The translations under genes were made by a program, and so were the position numbers. The notes under the pieces are model-generated. The model saw only the letters and a program-made list of their open reading frames with translations. It searched no databases and was not told the origin of the DNA. DNA of 64,000 nt from Coniochaeta sp. PMI_546 (taxonomy: Eukaryota; Ascomycota; Sordariomycetes; Coniochaetales; Coniochaetaceae): the NCBI GenBank assembly GCA_021432605.1, contig MU271143.1, positions 1,063,277 through 1,127,276 on the forward strand, given 5' to 3'. The first letter of the stretch is position 1, and each line of letters opens with the position of its first letter. Below, in pieces: positions 32,117-43,788 of the stretch.

Positions 32117-35100
32117 TCAAGCGCTAAGGGGTAGCTGGCTCTCCTTCTCCGGCCCAAAGCTGAACCCTCTCGCCCTCGCGCTCTCGACCTTCTGCATGCC
32201 AACCTTCTCCCTCGCAGCGTCGTATATGCCCAGCCCATTCGAGTCCTTCTTACCGTCCCCATCCTTCTTCTCGTCCTCGACATCCTCGCTCTTCTCGTCG
32301 AGGTTCATCAGCGCGGGTGGGCGGTGCCGCATGGCCCGCGCCTTCGCGAGCGAGATCGTCTTCTGCTGGTATGTGGTCGTGATGGCCTGCGTGTCGTCGC
32401 GGTCAATAGTCGCCTTCATCAGCGCGGCCATCCACAGCCGTCCCTGTTTGAGGTTGGGGCATGCGAAGTAGTGTACCGTGGGCTTGGTAAAGTTCACCGC
32501 CCTCGACAGGCCCGCGCGTGGGGGCACGAGCTTGAAGATGAACATCGAGTCCGACTCCTTGGTTGTGTCGCCTGCGGCCTCGGTGGCGGCGAGAGTTGGC
32601 ACATGGCTGCCGGCAGGCACAGCCGGTGAAGACCCGGCTCCGGTTAGGGTGGCGTGAAGCCCGGTCAGCTTCTCGTTATCCGCCGGCAGGACACGGTGGA
32701 ACGAGATGTCTATCAGACCCTTCTCCTGGTCGTCGTCTTCCGAGTAGTAGTAGGCAAGCCGACGTCCCTTGAGGACGAAGAGTCGAGGCTTCCATGTCGT
32801 CATGAGGTTGGAGCTCTTCTTCTTCATCCACCCGCTGTAGTCTGCATCGACAATAGCTTGCCTCGGTGCTATCTTCTGCAAGCCCCGCAGATAGGCACTT
32901 GTCTCTTTCTTGGACTTCTTCCGCGCCGTTCGGCTTCCCGCAGTCGTTGCCGTGCTGGGGCTCTTGGCGAAGTCTGGTGAATCCAACTCGAAGCTCGGGC
33001 CCGCAGACGGGGTGCTCGATCCGGTCCTAGAAGGTGAGTCCATAGACGCCTCCTTGAATGGTGAATCGATGGGCGACGCGAGCTTGGAGCGCTCGGTCCC
33101 GGTGACAGCGTCGGAGATGGCCCGTAAGCCGAAGTTCGGCTTGAGGCTTGCTTTGCTTGGCCAGTCGACATGCATTCCTTGTCGATTTGATGGCGAAATC
33201 GGAGAGGCAGCGCTGGCTGACCGTACCGCCGTGTCGTCGAGTTTCGTCACTGTTGGAGAAGGAGAGTCGATGGTGGGCGCTATCGGCCGTATCGACTCGG
33301 TTGTGTTGGTGGAGGCTGTCCGACGATGCGGGCCCGTTGCCAAACCGTAATACTTTGAAGCCGCAGCAGAAATAGACTCGACGCTTCCAAACCTTGAATG
33401 CCTGGAAAGAGCCGTGCCCGTGCGGATCCGCTGCTCCTCGGCGTAACTCGACTTTCGCGAGTGAGGGACTGCAGTTGTGCTGTCCCGCTTCTTCAGCACA
33501 TTGCGCCTCTTTGGGTCTCCGTCTGGTCCAGAAAAGTAGCCACGATCCAAGTCGACGGCAGAGTCCTGGAGGTCGGGGTCGGACGGGTTGGCGCCGTCCT
33601 GGAAACTCGAGGATAGCGGCCGAGGTGAATAGGCCGACTGCGTTGCGCTTCCCAAGGTCCAGTTCCGATCAAAAGATGGTTGTTTCTTGTGTGCCGCCAT
33701 CTCGGTAGCCTGGGGAAAGGTGCCACTGCTGACCAGCTTGGGCGTCACAGCTGGGTTAAGTGTTGTTCCAGTAAGACGGAAGTCCGTAGACGAGAATCGA
33801 CGGGAGTGATGCAGGTCGCGGACAGACGCAGCGGATGGTCGCTTCTCGTGGCCAGGTCTGGTTGGACTGTCAGTGAGCGGTGAAACAGGGGTCATAGGCT
33901 GCGCTGGCTCCATCTTGGGAGTCTGCGTCAGAGACAGGCGCTTCGTCTGAACTGACATTGGGCGGTCGTCGACAGGTGGCAGCCTCTGAGAGGTGAAGGT
34001 GCCGGTCCGACTCCTGGCGCGTCCAGCAACATCCGAACCGGCTTCACTACCGTATGTTTGGGTCGTCCTTCTCGTAGATGTTCCCACGCCATTCACTTCG
34101 TCTTGCAACGCTTTGATTTTCTGCCACGTCTTCAGTCTGCGACCGACCGAGCCCAGATCAAGCGCCTTGATGAACACTGAAGTCTGGTCCATGCCAAGGA
34201 CCACCTCTCCAGTAATCTCTTGATCTCTGAACACTTCGCAGTGATGCTTCTCGACACCGATAGTGAAGAGATACTCGGCGACATCATCGGCAGACCACGA
34301 CAAGACCTCGTCGCGCGTGTGCGCGCCATCCTCTTCCTCGTCTGTCTCTTCACCCTGAATATAGGACATGCGATGATCCAAGTGAGAGCTATACTCGCTC
34401 CCCGAATCATTCCCGTTGTGGCCTGGTCTGAGCCCTCCGTTTACTTGAGGCGAATTGAAATCCGTGATATGCTCGTTGATAACATTCAGGGTCTCATGGA
34501 GCACCTGGCTGTCTTGACTTGTATTTAACCGCCCGATGCTACTGACGCTTCCAGCGCTCGAGGTAGAGAGGTTCGGTGCTGCCGCTTTGGCCGAGTACGC
34601 CGGTGGGGGGACGCTCGTCGAGGTGGTTGAACTGGAGAATAGCGAGCTTAAAGGCTGTGGCGTCGGGGTTGTCTGTTGAATTTCTGGTGAGTTCGAGGCG
34701 GGTGTGACTGCCTCGGCCTCCTTGGTAGGGCTAGGGGGCTTTTCGTCATTCGCAGCCTCAACAACAGGAGCAAGAGTACTTGGTTTCGGTGTCGTAACAT
34801 TGTTCGAACTCGTAGCTGTTATTCTTGGTGCTGGCCGGGTATAGACTAGTAGGATTGTCAGCCTCTGAGCACTCTGCGTTTGCGCAACGTCGTACGAACC
34901 TTCTGGGAACAGGCCACTGTTGCCATTGACCAGGTGCTTGCCCAAAAACCAACCATCGCCAAACTCGTCATCCCTTTCAATCAGTTCGACGCGATCGCCT
35001 TTGGTGAGGCTCAGTTCATCTGAACTGCGAGCCAGGAAATCGTCTGGTAGGTGGCGCGTCAGCGATTACATTCAGCTTCAGTCCGCAATAACATGTGGTG

Positions 35101-35263
35101 GATGGACGATCGACACAGCACTGGACCACGGGGACAATCACAAGCGTAGCGTTCACCATGGCAAGCGTGTCACTCGCACACAAAGGGAAGCATCTAACTC
35201 ACGAATGACAACCAGGATATCGCCTACTTCAGGCCGACTCGCCGCCGGCGCCGGCGAGGCCAT
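32117..35263 (-). CDS. BOI2: Boi1/Boi2-type polarity scaffold (SH3-SAM-PH)
   Basis: Boi proteins bind Cdc42, Bem1 and the exocyst and promote polarised growth and membrane fusion at growth sites. Three exons: 35203-35263, 34900-35043 and 32117-34845, with introns of 159 and 54 nt; the product is 977 aa. An SH3 domain at about 11-72 is split by the first intron (PEVGDILVVI / HDFLARSSDELSL ... GWFLGKHLV ... GLFPEVYT). A SAM domain is near 247-312 (SWSADDVAEYLFTIGVEKHH). A long Ser/Thr/Pro-rich linker follows, with many SP/TP sites. A PH domain sits near 732-860 (YSGWMKKKSSNLMTTWKPR). This order is diagnostic for the family. The second intron has a weaker GTTCGT donor and is stop-free and a multiple of three; splicing gives the family-typical LFPEVYT SH3 end, which is why I prefer it. 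Confidence 0.93.
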
Positions 35264-36743
35264 GGTGTTGGCAGGATGACAGCAGTGGAGGCAGAGGGCG
35301 ACTAGGATCAATTAGAGCCCATGAATGTTGGTGCAAGCGATTTGAGGCTGGCAAAACGAGGTGTAGTTAGCTGGGGGCGCCGGTGTGATTGTGGCGATGT
35401 TGGGAGAAAACACGTCGTCGAAGCCGGAGGTCGTGGTGTCGTGGTTGTGGAAGGCGCACCCGTACTTGGGCCAGGTTCGCTTGGCCACTACAGAAAGCTA
35501 AGGTACGCAGCGGATAAAAAATAGGTGGGAGCACCAGACGGCTGACTGACAAGCGGCCGCGGCTGCACGGGGGCGGGGAACAGGCTTCGGATCGACGACA
35601 GGATGAAGATGTCAATGAAAGGGTAGCACCAAAGGCAAAATTGAACGTAGAATTCGGTTGCGTTACTTCTGCTCCCTTTCAGTGCTGCCGTTCATATTGA
35701 GGAACTGTTCAAGGCAGGGATGTCGACAGATTCTGGCGTTGTGGACTCAGGCTTCGACTTTTCCGTATGGGGTCAACAGCCAGGGGTAGCCAGTGTACCT
35801 GGCAGACAAAAGTGTACTATGTAGTGTACTATGGTAGAAGAATATCAATGTGGAGAATCAGACGTTGTATGATCCCGCTCTGGTAGAGAATACCGTTACT
35901 GTGGCAGGTCGACAGACGACCAGAAGCGAAGAGAGTTCCTGATTCAAAGGTAGACAGGCCTTCAAGACCTCATGGTAGGACCGACTGGCGATAATTCATG
36001 ATCCGGCAGATACTGCACTGCAACAACGGCGCTGACAAAAATCCCATTCCCGGCGTCACACTCCCTTGTGATTCGAAGTCGGTCATTAATACCATAGCTA
36101 CCTTACCTTATTGCCCAAGGTACCTAAATAGAATGCACCACCCTGCCAACCTCCCCTCAACGTCAGGCCAGAAGCACGCGAGAAGTAGTGCAATGAGGAG
36201 CTTCACATGCACACTAGACATTCACACTGGACATGCACGAGGCGCCGGACTGTGCATGTCTTGGACTCGTGGGCAGCCACTTGGAAGCCTTTACTGCATA
36301 GTACACGTGTAGTTCCTTGTCCGGAAGCAGAATTGGGTGAAAAGCGAACCTGCCAGGCGCCAGTAGCCAATGCCTGTGATTGGGTGGGTGCCGGGGGTCG
36401 ATTGGGCTTTGCATCGGTACAATTACATCCCAGGCGCTGTGATGTTTCTTTGTTGGCTAAGGTAAGTCAGTCTCGACAGCTGCGGGGCCTGGCACTGGCA
36501 GCTGCCAGCCTTGCCAGTTGAACATCATCCTTATCGCCAAAAGTTCGCGATATGGCATGAATACCTTTCTAATTCCGACTTGCGCCAACTCCCAGATTGA
36601 AGTAGCCACGACCAAATACTGAGATAATCCCGTGCCTCGCCGTACTATTAACTCATCTGTCGACATCGTACACCACTCTGGCTGTTCTCAACCTCAAGGC
36701 AAACTCGTCTCAAACAACTTTAGTCGGAAGACCACCCGCCAAA
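35264..36743. other. Divergent spacer BOI/SPF27
   Basis: Upstream DNA of two divergent genes. An 11-bp direct repeat AGTGTACTATG occurs at 35811 and 35823. A CCAAT/ATTGG pair occurs at 36367-36383. No gene seen. Confidence 0.45.
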
Positions 36744-37414
36744 ATGCCAGCCATAACGACAATACACGAGTCCCTCCCATGTACGTCTCTCTCTTCCCCT
36801 TGTCATCCTGACCACGGCCCTAACTGCGTGTAGACATTGACCCCGAACCGACTTCCGCTCAACGACAAGCCGCCGAATCTCTAATATCCGCGGAACGCGC
36901 CCTGGTACCCGACGACCCTCACCACGCCCTCCTCCCTCCTCCAGCGACACCAAACTTCACACCAGCCATGACGGCCGAGTTAGACCGCATAGCCGCAAAG
37001 CAGCCTCTGAACAGCATCGACCTATCCCGCTACGAAGCCCAAGACACACCCTCCCTCAATGCCTCAAAAGACGAGCTAGCCGAGGTTTTACGGAAATCAT
37101 ACGCCAGCGCCACATACCTCTCCGCCAGGCGGGCACATCTCGCCTTGCTGGATAGCTACGGCAAGAATGCGTGGCTAGTGGGGAACTACCAGCTCGAGGC
37201 CGAGTTGAAGGCGCTAGAGCGAGAGCTGGCGGAGGCGAAGAGGGAGATCGATCTGCTTGCTGTCAGGAGGAGGAGAGCACAAGACGAGGTTGCGGGTGAG
37301 ATACAGGGCTTGGAGGATACGTGGAAGAAGGGGGTGGGGAGGGTGCTGGAGACGGAGGTTGCTACCGAGGCATTGCGGCGGGAGGTCCTGGAGGCGAGGA
37401 GGAGGCTGGCGTGA
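36744..37414 (+). CDS. Pre-mRNA-splicing factor SPF27 (BCAS2 family)
   Basis: SPF27 (Cwf7 in fission yeast, BCAS2 in animals) is a core subunit of the Prp19/NineTeen complex that activates the spliceosome. Exon 1 is 36744-36780 and exon 2 is 36834-37414; the 53-nt intron has a GTACGT donor and CTAAC branch, and the product is 205 aa. The family pattern is seen in the N-terminal YIDPEPT, then MTAELDRIAAKQPLNSIDLSRYE, then a Leu/Ala-rich helical middle. The last 80 residues are a long coiled coil (ELKALERELAEAKREIDLL onward) that binds the Prp19/Cef1 partners. The first in-frame ATG of the second exon would drop about 57 conserved residues. Nuclear location is inferred from the family. Confidence 0.9.
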
Positions 37415-37808
37415 CTTTGACGCACGTTGAGATTGTGACAACGGTTTTTGGTGGCGGAGCTCGAGTTCGGCTGGCACAGAAACATGGGTGATGTTACTGG
37501 TTTGCAAGGGGAGGCGTTCACGGCGTAAGACAGATCACATCAGGGGGCCGCATTGGTTCTGGACGGTAATCATGCAGGTCAATGTATTTCAGCATGGCAA
37601 CTTTTTGCACAGGTATCTGAAAGTCAAGGAAAAGAAAAATCTTCCATCGAAGCGAAGGTAGTGGTCCCCGAACGCCGTCCAGTCCGCCGATACTCAACTT
37701 CCATCCCATCTTGAATCCTAGGCCAGTCCTTCTCTCATCCACCCGCACCGGCCTCCCCATTACCCCACTACCGTCGACGAGTCATAAGGGGCTTTCAATG
37801 TTCGACCT
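37415..37808. other. Convergent spacer SPF27/PKA-R
   Basis: Short 3' regions of two convergent genes. No further feature seen. Confidence 0.5.
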
Positions 37809-39276
37809 TCATGCAGCAGGATGGAGAGGGTCTACGTCCTCCACGCCGGACTTCACGCCCTCGTACCTGGTCCGTCTCATGATGCCTTCGACAGGTCCGA
37901 GCAACCGCTGGAAGGCTGGCTTGTCAAGCGTCGCGACCTTCACGTCCGTCTTGGCGACGACACTAGCGGCGCGCGGAGCGTCGTTCAGTAGCGCAAGCTC
38001 GCCGAAGAAATCGCCCTTCTTGTATTGCATCACTGGACTCTCGCTTCCGCTCTTGTACGCCTCCGCCTCGCCCTCTTCCAGCAGATAGAACGAATTACCC
38101 GGCTCGCCCTCCCGGATGATGACGCTGGAAGCAGGGAACTTCTGAGTTTCTAGCGCATCCGCGATCTTTGACCTCTCCCAAGCGGTAAGCGAGGAGAGAA
38201 GAGGGACTTCGCTTAGGAAGCCTTCGTACATGCGCCGCCGAGCGAACGTCGACTCCATGAGAATGCGACGAAACGTAGTGCGGTCGACGGCCCAGAGCGT
38301 GCAATGTGGCTCTGCTGATATGACGGTGGCAGCACGTGGTGAGTTATACATGAGGGCTAGCTCGCCAAACGATCCGCCGGCATCAATGGTCGTGACCTTG
38401 ACGCCCATACCATCCGGGCCAGGTTGCAGTGAGCCCGTGCTGTTGACGTATACGTCGAACTTCCCCTTTTCCACCACATAAAAGTAATCGCCAGCATCAC
38501 CTTGCGTGATAACCTAAAAGATGCGCATGAGCACAAAACACCACAACGCCGTGCGTATAGATCACTCTATCAAGCAAAACGTCCGAGGAGATGCTTACCT
38601 TGATGTCCTTTGCAGGTATGAGTTTCTCTTGTAGGGCACCAAGGATCAGGGAGTTTTGCTCCTCGTCTAGGTGGCTGAACAGGAAGTTTCCCTCTATTGC
38701 CTTCTTCAGCCGCTCCAGCTGCTCGGGAGATTTGGGGTGGAATGGGGGCGTCCAACTATCATCGGTGTCTGCTGCTGGCTTGAGCGACTCGGCGGAGACT
38801 GATGTGCGGCGGTTGAAGTTATACTGGGCTGGGTATGACTCTGGGTTTGGCGGGCTCCTAAGGGAGGAGGGTGGACCGTCGGTCGCGCCATCTCCGCCGA
38901 AAGGACCCCCAAAGGGTCCCTTGAAGGGTGTTCCCGACTTCAATCCAAAGTTCGGGGTAGTCGGTGAAGTAACTATATCGCCCTCTTCCTCAATTACCTT
39001 CTGCATGCCTCCAGCGTCGAGCCTGCTGCCGCCAAACGGGTTGGAGTTGGCCCCAAAAGGGCTTGTGAAGCTGGGGTTGGACATGTTTGAAGTCGGATCT
39101 TTGGCTGATTCGGAAACCACTTCACTGGATCTTGACGATAGTAGAGCGTGCCTTTCGATTGCGAGGCGTTGGGAGAAGTAGTCGGCGCAGAATTGTAGAA
39201 TATCGGGAGGGTCTGAGGACAGAACCTGTTGGTTGAGGGCTGCTATCTCCTTCTTGTAAGCTTCTGGTAGAGACAT
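37809..39276 (-). CDS. PKAR: cAMP-dependent protein kinase regulatory subunit
   Basis: This subunit inhibits the PKA catalytic subunit until cAMP binds. It controls growth, conidiation and nutrient sensing in moulds. Exon 1 is 38599-39276 and exon 2 is 37809-38513, with an 85-nt intron; the product is 460 aa. The N-terminal dimerisation/docking helices are at 1-45 (YKKEIAALNQQVL..DILQFCADYF). A Gly/Phe/Asn/Pro-rich linker follows. The inhibitor site NRRTSVS near residues 154-160 keeps a phosphorylatable Ser, so it is a substrate-type rather than a pseudosubstrate site. Two cyclic-nucleotide-binding domains follow, with phosphate-binding cassettes FGELALMYNSPRAATV and FGELALLNDAPRAASV. The intron cuts the first CNB domain just before VITQGD. 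The upstream 2.3 kb is gene-free, so the leader may be long. Confidence 0.96.
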
Positions 39277-41548
39277 GGGTTTTGTATTCGCAAATGCGGG
39301 CAGAGGAGTTAGGTATGTTGGAGGCGACGGTGTTCTTTGTGTCGATTGACAGAGCAAAGAGGGATGTGATGTGTGCGAAAGGCTGGGTTGGCTTGGGTGA
39401 GGCGGTACCTAGTTACTTTTCTGGGTTCTTTGTCTCGGAAGGCACCCGGCTATTGGACCAACAACGTTAGCGATCACCACAAGCGACGGTGAAGGTTCGA
39501 TCATAACAGAAACGAAGAGGTTAGACACAGCAGAGATGTGATGATGTGAAGTGATAATGATTCGAGCAGTCTTGCGCGCAACATGACTTGGAATGTTCAG
39601 AGAAAAAAGGGTGAGAATATCAAGCCGCGTGAAGGATGCTGCATATGGGGAAGTAAATAATGGGTTGCTCCCATCGAGAAAGCTGGATCTTCGCTCAGGA
39701 CAAGAGGGAGGTTGGAGCCTCGTCTTGGGAGTCTGGTCCGTTGATCGACATGCAAGCTAAAAAGGAGTGTGCTCTGTGGTGGTACAGGTCGAATGGAGAG
39801 ACGATGGGCGAGGTAAGACGTCAGATATCGATCTCTTCTTACCTTAACGTTCGACAACCAGGAAGCAGGCTGCAGTGTTTGCTGAGATCACCGTCGAGCC
39901 TATAGAGGATGTGAGAAAGTATCAAGACGGAAATAAGAGTCATCTGCAAATGAAAGCGCAGCAAGGCAGAGGGCGAAACGGCCAGAGAGGGGGTTGATAA
40001 AGGGCTAAGGTACAGCTGCCAGTAGAGATGCAACAAAGTCGATGCAGATAATGTAGTTGTAAGCTTGAGGCTCGGCAGGGGGAGGGTAAGGAACAGCAAG
40101 TGGTAACGACGATAATCACATCGAGAGCTTAGTATCCAGAATTCTGCGCAGAGAAGTAATCCTGGCTCTCGAGGTTCTCCGTGGCGACAAGTACAAGTCG
40201 GTCTAGAGGAAACCAATAATGACGAGAGCGCGGCACTAACCACGAGACAAGAAGAGTGAAGACGGGAAGGCGCGAGATACTTTCGCTTGGTGGTGTGGAG
40301 GGAGGTTCAATGCGAGCAGGTGGCTTGACTGCAGGTGAGCTTCTGAAGGAACTGATAAGGTCAATTGTCACAAGAGCAGGAGCGGTGACGTACAGCTTTG
40401 GGATTTGTCAACAGTCCAGGACTAACGTACTGGCGTCTGAATTGCCAGAGGGAAAGATAAAGAAGCTGCTCTCAGTCAAAACGCACACGATGTGTAAAGG
40501 AGCGATGAAACTGAGGAGGCAATCGGTTGGAATTCAGAGACAGGAGATGAAGCTTGGTGAGTGCTATCGGCATGATCTATCAACAAAGTGGGGGAATGTC
40601 TTCCATCTTCGCAACCAGCAGGACCCCGGCAGCTTGTCCCCCTCCCCCGCCAGACAACCTCTCGTTTCTCCGGTTGTGGAACGTTTCTAGAAGACGCACA
40701 GGTCGCTTTGTGCCTCTGCGCACCCCGCTCCATGCATGTTCTCGAGCTTCTGTGCAGGAGCGCTAACTCTGAGCAGACCTGTTTGCATCATTTCCCACCA
40801 CCAGCAACAGTTCCCCGCCGTCAATCATTTAAAGAGGACGGCGTGTGAATGCCAGGTCGTCCATATTGTTGACAGCTGATTTAAGCTTCTCTTATCTCTA
40901 TCTGCGACACGCATTACGGTCACACTCGTCGCTTGCAATATTGCATGCTGCCATCTCCCGCGGCATCGGTTGCATCATCTGTGGCGCCCCGCAGGAGGTG
41001 ATCACTGCCGGTTCCAATCTGTTAGGCATGATTTGAATGAAATCACATTCCAGGTAGAGGTTCGCTGACGCGAAGATCCACGGCGCCCTACACAGATCTG
41101 AGAGGCCCAGCTGCTGCTTATGGCAAGTCTAGAAGCCACGTAAAACGTAGTCTGTCAATGTATGTATACGGTAGGTACATCATATGCTTGACTAAAGCCG
41201 GCCTGTTCTTCTGCTCCCTCAAAGCCATGCCAAAACACCGCCCAATCAGCAGCTCACGTGTTTATTCACGTGAGTGAGGTCTAGCATGCACGGACCAAGG
41301 CTACCTACCCTTGAGCGGGCTCAGCCTTACCTCGTACTGCATTACGTATCATTGGTAGCAAAGTTAGCGTCGAACTAAGCCACAGCACCCGCTTACTACG
41401 CAGTAGGGGCAACAAGGGGGCACGGCCGTACATTCGCATCCAACTCTTGTCTCCCGCCGATGGCTGCGTACATGAGACAAATCTAAACCGAACAACCAAC
41501 GACTCCGGCTCAATCACTCTACTGAAGCCATCCTCGATATCATCTGCG
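39277..41548. other. Divergent spacer PKA-R/CDC50
   Basis: About 2.3 kb of promoter and probable long leader sequence for two divergent genes. Open frames of up to 144 codons have no recognisable domain. The paired CACGTG element near CDC50 is listed separately. Confidence 0.45.
41253..41274. promoter_or_regulatory. Paired CACGTG palindrome upstream of CDC50
   Basis: CTCACGTG and its reverse complement CACGTGAG are separated by six bases, so two E-boxes stand in an inverted arrangement, with a CCAAT word 6 bp away at 41243-41247. The element lies 275-296 bp before the CDC50 ATG. CACGTG is bound by bHLH factors in fungi. The factor acting here is unknown. Confidence 0.45.
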
Positions 41549-43162
41549 ATGGCCGACGCTCCGAGAGGAGCGGATCAGGCCGACTCCATTGCATCCCAGG
41601 ACTCCGGGCCAAATAAACAAGAGAAGAAGAAGAGCCGGAGACCAGCAAGTAAGACGATCCTCTCGACGTCTCGGCGGCGTCTCCGGAATCCGGAACCGTC
41701 GCTGTTCCTGGTTTTTTAGAAGAAGTGCTGACCTGAGTCCGTCTCAATAGATACCGCGTTCAGGCAGCAGAGATTGAAGGCATGGCAGTACGTCGTTCCT
41801 CGCCTCTGTCTCTCGTTCTCGATCACATCAAAGCTGACATTGTCACAGACCGATATTGACACCCAAGACCGTTCTCCCTCTGTTCTTCACGATCGGAATC
41901 ATATTCGCACCAATCGGTGGTTTGCTCTTATGGGCTAGCTCCAAGGTACGGCTCTTTCGCACGCCTCACCTCGTATCAACAATTGCTGATCATGCTCGGC
42001 CGCCAGGTTCAAGAGATCCGACTTGACTACACCACGTGCTACAAGGATGCGACTAGCGAGCTTACAACCATGCCCTCTGACAATGTCTTCTCGGCATTCA
42101 AAAACTACACCACATGGCTACCTCCTCAGTGGAAGGTCACAAACAAGAGCGTGACTTACGACGGCGTCACCAAGGACTATCCGCTCTGTACTCTCGAGTT
42201 TTCAATCCCGGAGGACATGGGTCCGCCAGTGCTGTTCTACTATCATCTTACAGCATTCTACCAGAACCATCGCCGCTATGTCAACAGCTTTCTCGACAAG
42301 CAACTGAAAGGAGACGCCGTGGATGGCGCTACCATCAATGGGTCCAACTGCGACCCTCTCACCTTTGATTTGTCGACCCACGACAATCCCCGACCCATCT
42401 ACCCGTGCGGCCTGATTGCGAACTCGATGTTTAACGACACCTTCAGCAACCCGGTCATGTTGAACACGCAGTCCGGCGACAACAAGACGTACGAGATGTC
42501 CAACAACTCTGGAATCGCCTGGTCGTCCGACACGGCGCTTTATGGCAAGACGAAGTACAACCTGTCTCAGATTGTACCGCCACCCAACTGGCATGAGCGG
42601 TTCCCCAACGGTTATACAGCGAGCAACCCGCCGCCAGACCTCGCTTCGTGGCAGGCGTTTATGGTGTGGATGCGGACTGCGGGTCTCCCAGACTTCAGCA
42701 AATTGTACCAGCGCAACGACATCCAACCGATGGCTGCCGGCAGGTATCACGTAGAAATCCTCAATAGTAAGTCAAAGAGTTGCAGGCCGCCCACTGGCTC
42801 GTCCACGATGTTAACACATGACAGATTTCCCGTCCGACATCTATGCAGGCACCAAGTCTATCATTATCTCCACTAGGACTGTCATGGGCGGGCGGAATCC
42901 GTTCCTTGGCATTGCTTATATCGTTGTCGGAGGGATCTGCATCGTGCTTGGCGTCATATTCACAGTCACACACTTGATCAAGCCAAGGTATGCTTTGCGG
43001 CCTTTTCCTCACACAGCGTACGGTATACTGACATGCATTTTCTGCAGGAAACTCGGAGACCACACCTACCTGTCTTGGAATAACGCTCCTGCCGCAAACA
43101 AGCAGTCGGGTGGCGGTACCGCAGTTGCTTCTGGCCGTGATCTGGGGCGGGGCGAGGCCTAG
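41549..43162 (+). CDS. CDC50: Cdc50/Lem3-family P4-ATPase (flippase) subunit
   Basis: This is the obligate beta-subunit of phospholipid flippases, needed for their ER exit and for membrane asymmetry and polar growth. Six exons: 41549-41648, 41751-41787, 41849-41945, 42007-42766, 42825-42987 and 43048-43162. The product is 423 aa and every junction keeps frame. The cytosolic N-terminus is followed by TM1 near residues 52-75 ([20 protein letters not shown]). A large extracytoplasmic domain carries family words [23 protein letters not shown] and [11 protein letters not shown] and many N-glycosylation sequons (NYT, NKS, NGS, NDT, NKT, NNS, NLS). TM2 is near 365-390 ([20 protein letters not shown]). 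The short tail starts with [14 protein letters not shown]. The three first exons are short, so simple frame reading starts too late. Confidence 0.95.
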
Positions 43163-43788
43163 AATGTCCGCAGCTTTTCCCTCGATCGTGTCCGTAATGA
43201 ATCGACACAGTCTCTACGACGATTGACGGCGTCGTTACCCTCCGATTCCAGGGAGCACATAGCAGACACAGGCCTCCTCCTCCGCCCGCGAACCACTTCG
43301 CGCGGCTGCACCGACACTCGCCGAGCTTCGACTGCTGTAACTGAGTCATCTTTCAGCGGCAGCATGGGGGCAGTCATCTCACCCATGGAGTTCTTACCGC
43401 ACATCGCGCCGCGGAGCTTGTAGGAGCATGTTTGTTGTGATAGCCATCTTGCTTCCGCCTCTAACACTGCTTCACGACGGCGTAATGGGAGTTGGTTTGC
43501 AATACGCTTTGTATTATCATGCATCTTTTTGGCAGCTGTAGCCTTCCCTTAGTGCTTTCACCTTTCATACGCAGGGTATGCTGCTGCTTTTGTAGAATTC
43601 GTCAGGTTGGGGTTGCCCTGATCGCTTCCTGTTTTCGAACTTTTCGTTGCTATTTCCACCGCTTTTGGGCTGACTGGGCCAGTGGTCGACTCCGAAATAG
43701 GCTGGACCGTCATAGTTCACCCGTATGAATATCGAGTTGTCTGGAGTTCATGGAGTTAATATAAAGACTTTTCTTCCAAGCCGGCTGC
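43163..43788. other. Convergent spacer CDC50/J-protein
   Basis: The 3' regions of two convergent genes; nothing else seen. Confidence 0.5.
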
